Under the pieces are notes generated by a model. It was not told the origin of the DNA. It made no database searches and saw only the letters and a program-made list of their open reading frames with translations. A DNA stretch of 64,000 nt from Cyanophora paradoxa (Eukaryota; Glaucocystophyceae; Cyanophorales; Cyanophoraceae), in contig QPMI01000071.1 of assembly GCA_004431415.1 (NCBI GenBank), positions 186,001-250,000 of the forward strand, read 5' to 3'. Of the stretch, positions 9,900 through 21,099 are shown one piece after another (within the stretch, counting starts at the first letter, position 1; the number at the start of each line of letters is the position of its first letter). A program made the position numbers and the translations under genes.

Positions 9900-10223
9900 T
9901 TAACTCTTACGAGTTTTACTATAACATTCTCGGCATTGATAGTAGAGACCATCCTTTGTGCTTTGTTTTTTATTATACTCGCTTGCAGGCTTTTCAATCT
10001 TGCAGTGCGAGCATACCTTCGATTGCACTTCGATTTTCGGACGCGTTTTTAACACGAAATGATAAAGGTAATTGTGATAGTCTCGGTCGCAGACTTTGCA
10101 TCTCCAATTTAAAGTAACATTCCCTGAGCTACGCTTTTGCAATGCATAACTCGATGCCGGTTTTACCTTATCGCAAACATTGCACCGCTTAGTCTCAGGT
10201 AGATTTACTTGATTGCTTGCCAT
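9900..10223 (-). CDS. Duplicated CxxC zinc-ribbon protein
   Basis: The 107-aa protein has four CxxC knuckles at residues 14/17, 42/45, 71/74 and 97/100, arranged as two copies of C..C(24 or 22)C..C with a shared KPASxY phrase after the first pair of each copy. Two structural Zn ions are expected. Such small treble-clef/ribbon proteins are common in phages and giant viruses and resemble the Zn part of HNH-type nucleases, but no HNH catalytic residues are present. It is the last gene of the AT-richer block and points back into it; 172 bp of AT-rich spacer separate it from the preceding gene. Confidence 0.7.
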   Translation of the reverse strand: MASNQVNLPETKRCNVCDKVKPASSYALQKRSSGNVTLNWRCKVCDRDYHNYLYHFVLKTRPKIEVQSKVCSHCKIEKPASEYNKKQSTKDGLYYQCRECYSKTRKS

Positions 10224-10590
10224 TGTTACAGTATATTAACTGGAAGTCTTTAAGTGGGGATCACTTGTTTAATTGGTGGGGCTCACCTTGATTTTTCAAT
10301 TTGGGTAACTGAAAACAGTCCGGAAACGATCGGGAACATTTCGTAAAAATGAGGGTCTTACTGTCCTTACTGAGAGATCGGGGGAAAGTTAAAGGGCTTA
10401 CTGGGAATGGTAAGGAATTAGAAAAATGAAGAATGAAAGGGTTTCGTGATTGGTTTCAGTAAGGAAGGGTTAGATGTTTGAAAAATACAATGTGGCTCAG
10501 TGCGAATTTGTGATTTTGTGACTGAGATTCGTGATGCTGAAAATGTGCTTATTGAAAATGGTCGCGGGAAGGTCGCGCAATTGGTGGGGG
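10224..10590. other. Junction between virus-like block and host gene A
   Basis: No open frame is convincing here. Composition changes from A+T-rich to strongly G+C-rich near 10550. I see no clear terminal inverted repeat or target duplication. A short palindrome TGGGGGCTACCCCCA surrounds the stop codon of gene A at 10591. This is where a viral insertion edge would be expected, but it cannot be placed exactly. Confidence 0.4.
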
Positions 10591-13500
10591 CTACCCCCAT
10601 GCGAGCGGGAGCCGCGGCCGCGGACCAGCCCCGATGATCGCCCCGCTCGAGCCAGACGAGCCGGACTCCGACGCGGGCTGGGTCGGCGTCGACGTCGCAG
10701 GCGATGTCGAGCTCAAGGGGGCCCCAGTGGCGGGGCCCGACGGCGCGCTCGGCGAAGCCACCACCACGGATCCCTAAACATGTCACGATTACGAGCGCGA
10801 TCGCGAGATGCACACGAGCCCACGTTCAAGTTCTGTGAAAGCGCACGTTCGATGAGACGGTGACGGTCTGGTTCTCCTTCACCGTCGCAGCGGAGACTTG
10901 TGCACCGCTCAAGGTGCGCCCCCCCCACGGAGAGCGTGAGCGCTCCGGTTCCCGTGGTAGGCGCGACGAGCTGCACAAGCGCGCTGTAGATGTCCAGCGC
11001 GGTCGACTTGGCCGCAGCGGCGGATCCGGACGATCCCGAGAGCGTGTCAAAGAGCTGCAGCTGGATCTGCATAAACACGGACTGGACAGCCGAGCGAAGG
11101 GCCCTCCGCGATCCGGACGAACTCTGAACGCACGTGACCCCGCCCACCTGCAGCGCGTTCACGTTAATAATTCATGGCGCTTAAGCAAGATTTACTGAAA
11201 AAAATGTACCTGGACTTGACTATCTTCGATCTGCTTGCCGTTTGAATTTGAGCTCAGTTGCTTGCGCAGCTGGTTTGCTATTTCACTTTTGGCCTGCGCA
11301 CAAGAAGCTCGGTATATATATGTTCGATTCAAGGCGACTCTAGACGAAGGACATACTGAACCCGTGCCCTGCACTGCCGCTTGGCACTCGTCCATCGAAG
11401 TCATTGGGACGGAAAGGGACGCCTCGACGACCGTGACGCCCGAGACGGTGGACGATGCCGTCCCCGGCGTTGGTGTCGGCGGAGGTGCTGGCCTTGGGGT
11501 TGCTTGGGTCGGACTCGTGGGGCTCGCGGTCGCTGCAGGCGCTGCATGCGCATGTGCAGGCTTCACATTAAAAAGAGAGCAGAGGAGTGCGATCCAGATC
11601 CGATGAAAGAGCGTGCGCACGGGGTGGGGAGTTTGCGGGCCCAAATGACGGAGATGCAGATGGAGATGGAATCCAGAGCGGCGGCTCCCACGTGGGACTG
11701 ATGGCAGGGGCGGCGACAGCCGTGGGGCTGGCCGTCGCGATCGGAGATGGGAGCGTCGAGGGCGATTGCGTCGGCGTAGCAGACGGCGTCGACGTAGGAC
11801 GCGGTACGGCGATTCCGGTGGGCGAAGGACTAGGGCTGGCCGTGGGTAACGTTCCGTTGAGGTCGTAGACAGAAAGCGCTCTGCGGGCGATCGAGAGCCG
11901 ACACATGCATCAGCTATCGGCAGACCGATGGCCGGCAAAGCAGCTCATAACAACTTCGTCCATACTTCGTCCACGTGCGCCGCGCACCCGGGTGAGATCT
12001 CTTTTGCGCTTCCGCAGGTCTCGTTGGAGCCGTCGGGGCATGTCCAGTTGCACAGGGCGGAGGACCCCAGCCGCGTGATGGCGAGGTAATTGTTCGTCAC
12101 CACGCAAGCCGGCCCGTAGTTGCAGACTGAAATCGAGCCGAGATCCCATCCTTGGCCGTAGACAAACTGCTGCTCGCTCAGTGGCACCCCGAAGATTCCA
12201 CCCGAGACGCAGTAGGCGAAATTAGATTGCAGCTGTTGCTGCTGGCCGATCGCAAAATAGCGCGCTCTGCACGCGATTGCAAGACGTTAATAACGTTGAT
12301 ACCGCGAAAACCGGAGAGAAGAGACCAGAATCGCGAGCAAGCAAACCAAAGCTCGTGTGAACTGCCGCACCTCTGAAGTTTTGCCCAGGAAGCGCACTTG
12401 CTGACCAGGCTCGCCCTTTCCACCGCTGTAGCATTGAAGCGCACGTCTGGAAAGCGAACACTCCAATCCCGGTCATTAATGAAGCTCAGCTGCAGATCTC
12501 TGCTGACGAAGGGGTCCGAGATGATCGGCCGCTCGAAGCATCCGCGGAACTGGGCTTCCGGCGGGGCTGCGCACGCAAAGGCAACGAAGGCTTCAGAGGC
12601 ATGTGGAATGGATATCGCGTCGTCAGGGCCTTATCATTTGAAAAATATCATCGCATATACTTCGTGATTAGGGATTGCGCATGCACGTCACGGCGTGCAG
12701 CCCGACTGCAGCGGCACGGTAGGTGGGCTAAGGTGGCCCTTGCAATGCAAGCTTTAGCTAGTGCAGAGCTCGAGCACCCGTACTACGGTACCCCCACTGA
12801 CGTCGACCTTGATCTAGGCATATACATACATATATATAACTAAAGAGTGAGCGCTCCACGTGAACGCCACACGGTCGCACGCACCAGATACAGAGACGAT
12901 ATGAGAAACGGAAGCAGAGCCTCCTGCGTTGCTGAAGATTGCGGTGACATTGTACGCGGTGCCGAGCGAGAGACCGCGAACGTCGACCACGAATGTGTTT
13001 GTGTAGTAGGAATATGCCCAGCTTGCGGACCCACGCACGTTGTCAGTTGGGTAACGTGCGCGCGGAAGAACGACCTCGGACGGCGATCCGCTGCGCCCAG
13101 GCAGCAGCAGCACTTCGACAAAGTCGAACGGGCCGCTGTTCGCGATCGAAGGCTTGTAATCCCGCTGGAGACTGACGCGCAGCCCCGACCAGAACGAGGC
13201 CACGAGCAGCGGGGGATTGTCTGGGTCAGGAATCGGCGGAGCGAGTGATTGTGAATCGGCCATTGTCCGGTTGAGGTCAAAGACAGAAAGCGCTCTGCGG
13301 GCAAGCCGACACATGCATCAGCGATATCAATCGGCAGGCAGATGAGGAGCGGCAAAGCAGCTCATGATAAAAAAGTCCGCTATATTCGGGAGCCCACACT
13401 TTGTCCACCGCGCACCCGGGTGAGATCTCTTTTGTGCTTCCGCAGGTCTCGGTCGAGCCGTCGGGGCATGTCCAGTTGCACAGGGCGGAGGACCCCAGCC

Positions 13501-16500
13501 GCGTGATGGCGAGGTAATTGTTCGTCACCACGCAAGCCGGCCCGTAGTTGCAGACTGAAATCGAGCCGAGATCCCATCCTTGGCCGTAGACAAACTGCTG
13601 CTCGCTCAGTGGCACCCGAAGATTCCACCCGAGACGCAGTAGGCGAAATTAGATTGCAGCTGTTGCTGCTGGCCGATCGCAAAATAGCGCGCTCTGCACG
13701 CGATTGCAAGACGTTAATATTAATACCGGAGAGAAGAGACCAGAATCGCGAGCAAGCAAACCAAAGCTCGTGTGAACTGCCGCACCTCTGAAGTTTTGCC
13801 CAGGAAGCGCACTTGCTGACCAGGCTCGCCCTTTCCACCGCTGTAGCATTGAAGCGCACGTCTGGAAAGCGAACACTCCAATCCCGGTCATTAATGAAGC
13901 TCAGCTGCAGATCTCTGCTGACGAAGGGGTCCGAGATGATCGGCCGCTCGAAGCATCCGCGGAACTGGGCTTCCGGCGGGGCTGCGCACGCAAAGGCAAC
14001 GAAGGCTTCAGAGGCATGTGGAATGGATATCGCGTCGTCAGGGCCTTATCATTTGAAAAATATCATCGCATATACTTCGTGATTAGGGATTGCGCATGCA
14101 CGTCACGGCGTGCAGCCCGACTGCAGCGGCACGGTAGGTGGGCTAGGGTGGCCCTTGCAATGCAAGCTATAGCTGGTGCAGAGCTCGAGCACCCGTACTA
14201 CGGTACCCCCGCTGACGTCGACCTTGATCTAGGCATATATATACATACATATATATAACTAAAGAGTGAGCGCTCCACGTGAACGCCACACGGTCGCACG
14301 CACCAGATACAGAGACGATATGAGAAACGGAAGCAGAGCCTCCTGCGTTGCTGAAGATTGCGGTGACATTGTACGCGGTGCCGAGCGAGAGACCGCGAAC
14401 GTCGACCACGAATGTGTTTGTGTAGTAGGAATATGCCCAGCTTGCGGACCCACGCACGTTGTCAGTTGGGTAACGTGCGCGCGGAAGAACGACCTCGGAC
14501 GGCGATCCGCTGCGCCCAGGCAGCAGCAGCACTTCGACAAAGTCGAACGGGCCGCTGTTCGCTATCGAAGGCTTGTAATCCGCTGGAGACTGACGCGCAG
14601 CCCCGACCAGAACGAGGCCACGAGCAGCGGGGGATTGTCTGGGTCAGGAATCGGCGGAGCGAGTGATTGTGAATCGGCCATTGTCCGGTTGAGGTCGAAA
14701 ACAGAAAGCGCTCTGCGGGCAAGCCGACACATGCATATGCATCAGCGATATCAATCGGCAGGCAGATGAGGAGCGGCAAAGCAGCTCATGATAAAAAAGT
14801 CCGCTATATTCGGGAGCCCACACTTTGTCCACCGCGCACCCGGGTGAGATCTCTTTTGTGCTTCCGCAGGTCTCGGTCGAGCCGTCGGGGCATGTCCAGT
14901 TGCACAGGGCGGAGGACCCCAGCCGCGTGATGGCGAGGTAATTGTTCGTCACCACGCAAGCCGGCCCGTAGTTGCAGACTGAAATCGAGCCGAGATCCCA
15001 TCCTTGGCCGTAGACAAACTGCTGCTCGCTCAGTGGCACCCCGAAGATTCCACCCGAGACGCAGTAGGCGAAATTAGATTGCAGCTGTTGCTGCTGGCCG
15101 ATCGCAAAATAGCGCGCTCTGCACGCGATTGCAAGACGTTAATATTAATACCGGAGAGAAGAGACCAGAATCGCGAGCAAGCAAACCAAAGCTCGTGTGA
15201 ACTGCCGCACCTCTGAAGTTTTGCCCAGGAAGCGCACTTGCTGACCAGGCTCGCCCTTTCCACCGCTGTAGCATTGAAGCGCACGTCTGGAAAGCGAACA
15301 CTCCAATCCCGGTCATTAATGAAGCTCAGCTGCAGATCTCTGCTGACGAAGGGGTCCGAGATGATCGGCCGCTCGAAGCATCCGCGGAACTGGGCTTCCG
15401 GCGGGGCTGCGCACGCAAAGGCAACGAAGGCTTCAGAGGCATGTGGAATGGATATCGCGTCGTCAGGGCCTTATCATTTGAAAAATATCATCGCATATAC
15501 TTCGTGATTAGGGATTGCGCATGCACGTCACGGCGTGCAGCCCGACTGCAGCGGCACGGTAGGTGGGCTAGGGTGGCCCTTGCAATGCAAGCTATAGCTG
15601 GTGCAGAGCTCGAGCACCCGTACTACGGTACCCCGCTGACGTCGACCTTGATCTAGGCATATATATACATACATATATATAACTAAAGAGTGAGCGCTCC
15701 ACGTGAACGCCACACGGTCGCACGCACCAGATACAGAGACGATATGAGAAACGGAAGCAGAGCCTCCTGCGTTGCTGAAGATTGCGGTGACATTGTACGC
15801 GGTGCCGAGCGAGAGACCGCGAACGTCGACCACGAATGTGTTTGTGTAGTAGGAATATGCCCAGCTTGCGGACCCACGCACGTTGTCAGTTGGGTAACGT
15901 GCGCGCGGAAGAACGACCTCGGACGGCGATCCGCTGCGCCCAGGCAGCAGCAGCACTTCGACAAAGTCGAACGGGCCGCTGTTCGCTATCGAAGGCTTGT
16001 AATCCCGCTGGAGACTGACGCGCAGCCCCGACCAGAACGAGGCCACGAGCAGCGGGGGATTGTCTGGGTCAGGAATCGGCGGAGCGAGTGATTGTGAATC
16101 GGCCATTGTCCGGTTGAGGTCGAAAACAGAAAGCGCTCTGCGGGCAAGCCGACACATGCATATGCATCAGCGATATCAATCGGCAGGCAGATGAGGAGCG
16201 GCAAAGCAGCTCATGATAAAAAAGTCCGCTATATTCGGGAGCCCACACTTTGTCCACCGCGCACCCGGGTGAGATCTCTTTTGTGCTTCCGCAGGTCTCG
16301 GTCGAGCCGTCGGGGCATGTCCAGTTGCACAGGGCGGAGGACCCCAGCCGCGTGATGGCGAGGTAATTGTTCGTCACCACGCAAGCCGGCCCGTAGTTGC
16401 AGACTGAAATCGAGCCGAGATCCCATCCTTGGCCGTAGACAAACTGCTGCTCGCTCAGTGGCACCCGAAGATTCCACCCGAGACGCAGTAGGCGAAATTA

Positions 16501-19091
16501 GATTGCAGCTGTTGCTGCTGGCCGATCGCAAAATAGCGCGCTCTGCACGCGATTGCAAGACGTTAATATTAATACCGGAGAGAAGAGACCAGAATCGCGA
16601 GCAAGCAAACCAAAGCTCGTGTGAACTGCCGCACCTCTGAAGTTTTGCCCAGGAAGCGCACTTGCTGACCAGGCTCGCCCTTTCCACCGCTGTAGCATTG
16701 AAGCGCACGTCTGGAAAGCGAACACTCCAATCCCGGTCATTAATGAAGCTCAGCTGCAGATCTCTGCTGACGAAGGGGTCCGAGATGATCGGCCGCTCGA
16801 AGCATCCGCGGAACTGGGCTTCCGGCGGGGCTGCGCACGCAAAGGCAACGAAGGCTTCAGAGGCATGTGGAATGGATATCGCGTCGTCAGGGCCTTATCA
16901 TTTGAAAAATATCATCGCATATACTTCGTAATTAGGGATTGCGCATGCACGTCACGGCGTGCAGCCCGACTGCAGCGGCACGGTAGGTGGGCTAGGGTGG
17001 CCCTTGCAATGCAAGCTATAGCTGGTGCAGAGCTCGAGCACCCGTACTACGGTACCCCCGCTGACGTCGACCTTGATCTAGGCATATATATACATACATA
17101 TATATAACTAAAGAGTGAGCGCTCCACGTGAACGCCACACGGTCGCACGCACCAGATACAGAGACGATATGAGAAACGGAAGCAGAGCCTCCTGCGTTGC
17201 TGAAGATTGCGGTGACATTGTACGCGGTGCCGAGCGAGAGACCGCGAACGTCGACCACGAATGTGTTTGTGTAGTAGGAATATGCCCAGCTTGCGGACCC
17301 ACGCACGTTGTCAGTTGGGTAACGTGCGCGCGGAAGAACGACCTCGGACGGCGATCCGCTGCGCCCAGGCAGCAGCAGCACTTCGACAAAGTCGAACGGG
17401 CCGCTGTTCGCTATCGAAGGCTTGTAATCCCGCTGGAGACTGACGCGCAGCCCCGACCAGAACGAGGCCACGAGCAGCGGGGGATTGTCTGGGTCAGGAA
17501 TCGGCGGAGCGAGTGATTGTGAATCGGCCATTGTCCGGTTGAGGTCGAAAACAGAAAGCGCTCTGCGGGCAAGCCGACACATGCATATGCATCAGCGATA
17601 TCAATCGGCAGGCAGATGAGGAGCGGCAAAGCAGCTCATGATCAAAATAGTCCGCTATATTCGGGAGCCGACAGTTTTTCCACCGCGCACCCGGGTGAGA
17701 TCTCTTTTGCGCTTCCGCAGGTCTCGTTGGAGCCGTCGGGGCATGTCCAGTTGCACAGGGCGGAGGACCCCAGCCGCGTGATGGCGAGGTAATTGTTCGT
17801 CACCACGCAAGCCGGCCCGTAGTTGCAGACTGAAATCGAGCCGAGATCCCATCCTTGGCCGTAGACAAACTGCTGCTCGCTCAGTGGCACCCCGAAGATT
17901 CCACCCGAGACGCAGTAGGCGAAATTAGATTACAGCTGTTGCTGCTGGCCGATCGCAAAATAGCGCGCTCTGCACGCAATTACAAGACGTTAATAACGTT
18001 GATACCGCGAAAACCGGAGAGAAGAGACCAGAATCGCGAGCAAGCAAACCAAAGCTCGTGTGAACTGCCGCACCTCTGAAGTTTTGCCCAGGAAGCGCAC
18101 TTGCTGACCAGGCTCGCCCTTTCCACCGCTGTAGCATTGAAGCGCACGTCTGGAAAGCGAACACTCCAATCCCGGTCATTAATGAAGCTCAGCTGCAGAT
18201 CTCTGCTGACGAAGGGGTCCGAGATGATCGGCCGCTCGAAGCATCCGCGGAACTGGGCTTCCGGCGGGGCTGCGCACGCAAAGGCAACGAAGGCTTCAGA
18301 GGCATGTGGAATGGATATCGCGTCGTCAGGGCCTTATCATTTGAAAAATATCATCGCATATACTTCGTAATTAGGGATTGCGCATGCACGTCACGGCGTG
18401 CAGCCCGACTGCAGCGGCAGGGTAGGTGGCCCATGGCCAGTGGCATGCATATGGGGCTTGCAATGCAAGCTATAGCTAGTGCAGAGCTCGAGCACCCGTT
18501 CTACGGTACCCCCGCTGACGTCGACCTTGATCTAGGCATATATATATATATAACTAAACAGTGATCATGAGCGCTCGACGTGAACGCCACACGGTCGCAC
18601 GCACCAGATACAGAGACGATATGAGAAACGGAAGCAGAGCCTCCTGCGTTGCTGAAGATTGCGGTGACATTGTACGCGGTGCCGAGCGAGAGACCGCGAA
18701 CGTCGACCACGAATGTGTTTGTGTAGTAGGAATATGCCCAGCTTGCGGACCCACGCACGTTGTCAGTTGGGTAACGTGCGCGCGGAAGAACGACCTCGGA
18801 CGGCGATCCGCTGCGCCCAGGCAGCAGCAGCACTTCGACAAAGTCGAACGGGCCGCTGTTCGCGATCGACGGCTTGTAATCCCGCTGGAGACTGACGCGC
18901 AGCCCCGACCAGAACGAGGCCACGAGCAGCGGGGGATTGTCTGGGTCTGGGATGGGTGCTAGCACGAGCTGATCTGTTGATTGCGCAAGTGCACCGCTGA
19001 AGGACAGGCACGCGTACGCAGCTGCAAGTAGGAAAAGCACATGTACATGAAGGGGGCCCGGGGCACCGGCATGCATAGTTCGCGATCGCAT
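10591..19091 (-). CDS. Gene A: secreted protein with five FN3/Ig-like plus WSC-like units (19 exons)
   Basis: Start at 19091 gives a clear signal peptide (VLFLLAAAYACLSFSGALAQ). Exons deduced from G^GTGCG donors, YGCAG acceptors and phase, 5' to 3': 19091-18605, 18269-18074, 17969-17691; 17562-17153, 16830-16635, 16542-16265; 16137-15728, 15406-15211, 15118-14840; 14712-14304, 13981-13786, 13693-13416; 13294-12885, 12566-12371, 12266-11988; 11880-11621, 11541-11210, 11147-10847, 10773-10591. In each unit the first exon is a beta-sandwich (PIPDPDNPPLLVASFW ... GTAYNVTAIF). The next two form a WSC-like domain (QFRGCFERP, KCASWAKLQ, then YCVSGGIFGV, CNWTCPDGS, TCGSAKEIS), a glycan-binding fold. 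A Pro/Ser/Thr stalk, a ~200-aa unknown domain and a Ser/Thr tail ending SSGAIIGAG follow. Ideal length is about 1858 aa. One-base differences break the frame in exons 6, 10, 12 and 18. Confidence 0.72.
11873..18952. repeat. Five-copy tandem array of ~1425-bp three-exon unit
   Basis: The marker CGCACCCGGGTGAGATCTC recurs at 11983, 13411, 14835, 16260 and 17686, spacings 1428, 1424, 1425 and 1426. Each unit holds the three exons of gene A and their introns, including a TA/CATA microsatellite in the intron after the first exon (for example 12818-12840, 14236-14260, 15659-15682). The middle three units are almost identical; the outer two share older variants. Confidence 0.92.
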
Positions 19092-20143
19092 GGATGCTGA
19101 TAGCTGCTAGCTATAGGCTATAGCTATAGGATTCGAATTCTCGCGATTGGGATCGATGATTATAAACTACCGCGGCCGTAGTACAGTAACTGCGGGGCTG
19201 CAGCTGCGATCGATCGATGAACGCGAAGCTAAAGAAGCCTGCGCGTACGCGCACGCGTGCTGATCATGATCATGACCACGATATCCGATATCGATCGCCG
19301 AGTCGCCGTTGACTCGAGCTCGACGCCGAGTCGATCAACTTGCAAGTTGCAAGCTTAAGGAGCCGGCCCGGCGGTCCGGCGGCGGAGCGAGTCGGCGAGA
19401 TCCACGTGCACGCGTTCGCCAAGCAAGTCGAATTCCCGGAGTCCCGGATCGGAGTCCCGCGGGCCCGCGCAGGCCGCGCACTCAGTGACTGCGGGGCAGT
19501 ACCGTCACGGCGTAGTACTAATGCTGCCGGGGGCCGGGCAGTGCGGGCAGTCTGCGGCCGCCGGGCAGCTTCAAATTCCCGGAATCCCGGCGAGTTAAAA
19601 CGTTCCGGTCCGAAGTTCCGGCCCCTTCCGGGACTTCCCGGAGTCCGGCCCTCAGGGCCTCAGGGCCCAGGCCTCAGCCAGGCCCTCAGGGCCTTCCGGG
19701 CCCAACTTGCAACGTTAACTTTAACTTAGTACTACGGTAGTAAGTTGCAACTTGCAAGTTCCGGGATCCCGCGGGATCATCGGACTCGGGATTCAATGAT
19801 TCCCGCCCAATTGCAAGTGGCCCAGTGGGCCAAGTTAACTTAGTAACGTTACTAAGTTAACGTTAACGTTGCGGCGCCGCACTGCGGCAGCGGGCGCCGG
19901 GCCGCCGGGCCGGCGCCGGCCCCGGCGGCCCGCGCGCGCGCCCGCGGCAACGCGGGGCCGGCCCCGGCGCCGGCGGCTTGGTAACTTACTAGGCTTAGTA
20001 AGTTGCTAGTAGTAACTTGCTACTACTAGTCACTGAGTACCGTACTACCGGACCGTAGTACTACGGTACCGGTAGTAGGCGCCCGGCTCAGCCGCTCAGG
20101 CAGCCGAGTCAGGCAGCGACTCAGGCTAGGGCCGCAGGCCCGC
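19092..20143. other. Palindrome-saturated noncoding DNA upstream of gene A
   Basis: No credible gene. The sequence is tiled with short self-complementary words (GTAC, CTAG, GGCC, TTAA, TGCA, GATC), often overlapping into longer ones such as AACTTGCAAGTT and GGTACCGGTA. It contains the 5' flank and presumably the promoter of gene A, but no TATA-like element stands out. Confidence 0.5.
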
Positions 20144-20151
20144 AGCCCGGC

Positions 20152-20579
20152 CAGGGCTGTCAAAATTTTACCCCCCCAAAATTGACCAGAAAATTTTGAG
20201 GAATATTCCGGGAACGTTCCCGGAATATTCCACCATATATACAAAATCCTGGAAAATTCTCAATACCGTGCGTTGCGCACCGAAGACACACGTTCAAAGC
20301 TGCGAAGCACTAAGATAACATCACAATAAGCATTCTGAGAGACAGTATACAGCCTTCTGGAGCTTGGAGACGGAAATGCAAGGCCCGTGGTGGGCCGGGG
20401 TCAGAATCGAAGGGGGGGGGGAGGGGGCGCAGAAAAGGGATGAAAATGAATACAATAATCATTAAATTATATTCAATTTCCTAAAATTTTCCCCCTGCAA
20501 ACGGGACGCGAAAATTTTCCCAAAATTTTCTAATATTCCGGGAACGTTCCAGGCTGGAATATTCCGGCTGACAGCCCTG
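20152..20579. mobile_element. Non-autonomous hAT-type MITE (428 bp) with 8-bp target duplication
   Basis: The ends are CAGGGCTGTCA and its exact reverse complement TGACAGCCCTG (11-bp terminal inverted repeats). The 8 bp on each side are identical: AGCCCGGC at 20144-20151 and 20580-20587. CAGGG-type termini with 8-bp duplications define the hAT superfamily. The interior is A+T-rich with AAAATTTT words, a 32-bp palindrome on the left and a degenerate version on the right, and has no transposase frame, so movement must have been in trans. Intact ends suggest a fairly young insertion. Confidence 0.88.
20200..20231. repeat. Perfect 32-bp palindrome inside the MITE
   Basis: The arm GGAATATTCCGGGAAC is followed immediately by its reverse complement, with no spacer. 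A related, imperfect copy lies near the other end (about 20531-20565). It is possibly a subterminal transposase-binding array; that is inference. Confidence 0.85.
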
Positions 20580-20587
20580 AGCCCGGC

Positions 20588-21060
20588 CGCGGCCGCTAGG
20601 CAGGCCGCAGGCTAAGGCAGCCCGGCCTAGGCTAAGTAGGCTTGCGAAGTTGGCATTGACTTAAGCTTGCCAAGTTGGCAACTTCCCCTTGGGCCTTGGC
20701 CGAGGCCCGAGGCTAGCTATAGCCGGGCGAGCCGTCTATAGAGCTAGCGGCTAGCGAACTCGAAGCTCGAAGGGGCCGGGTTTAATTTTGGACGGTCAAG
20801 GCCAGGCTAGGCACTGCGGCAAGCCGGCTTGCTCAGCGGCTAGCAGGCTATATAGCCCACAGCTAGTACTAACTACTACTAAGTAGTAAGTACTAGTAGT
20901 TACTAAGTTAGTACCGGCTCAAGCGGCTGAGCTCAGCTTGGCTAGGCGATTCAGAATCTGAGCTATTTCGAATTCATTGAGACTTAAATGGAAAAGTCCA
21001 AGGCCTCAAGCCAACCCGTTGAACTTTGGAAATTGTATTTTTTTTTTTTGGTGAATTACC
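20588..21060. other. Palindrome-rich noncoding DNA
   Basis: Same texture as the block left of the MITE (GGCC, CTAG, AGCT, GTAC words, TAGTAG runs), ending in a T13 run near 21040. The two blocks would be contiguous without the MITE. No gene seen. Confidence 0.45.
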
Positions 21061-21099
21061 GGCCACAGTCTCTAGACACCAGCACTGCGGGGGCTGCCC

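Noticed and set aside
10418-10863. Overlapping open frames around the viral/host junction
   Set aside because: The minus-strand one is mostly the last exon of gene A in another frame; the plus-strand one is an Arg-rich GC shadow.
12847-18962. Repeated plus-strand open frames of 80-167 codons in each tandem unit
   Set aside because: They are antisense shadows of gene A exons; the minus-strand exons keep splice phase across units and carry the signal peptide and Cys signatures.
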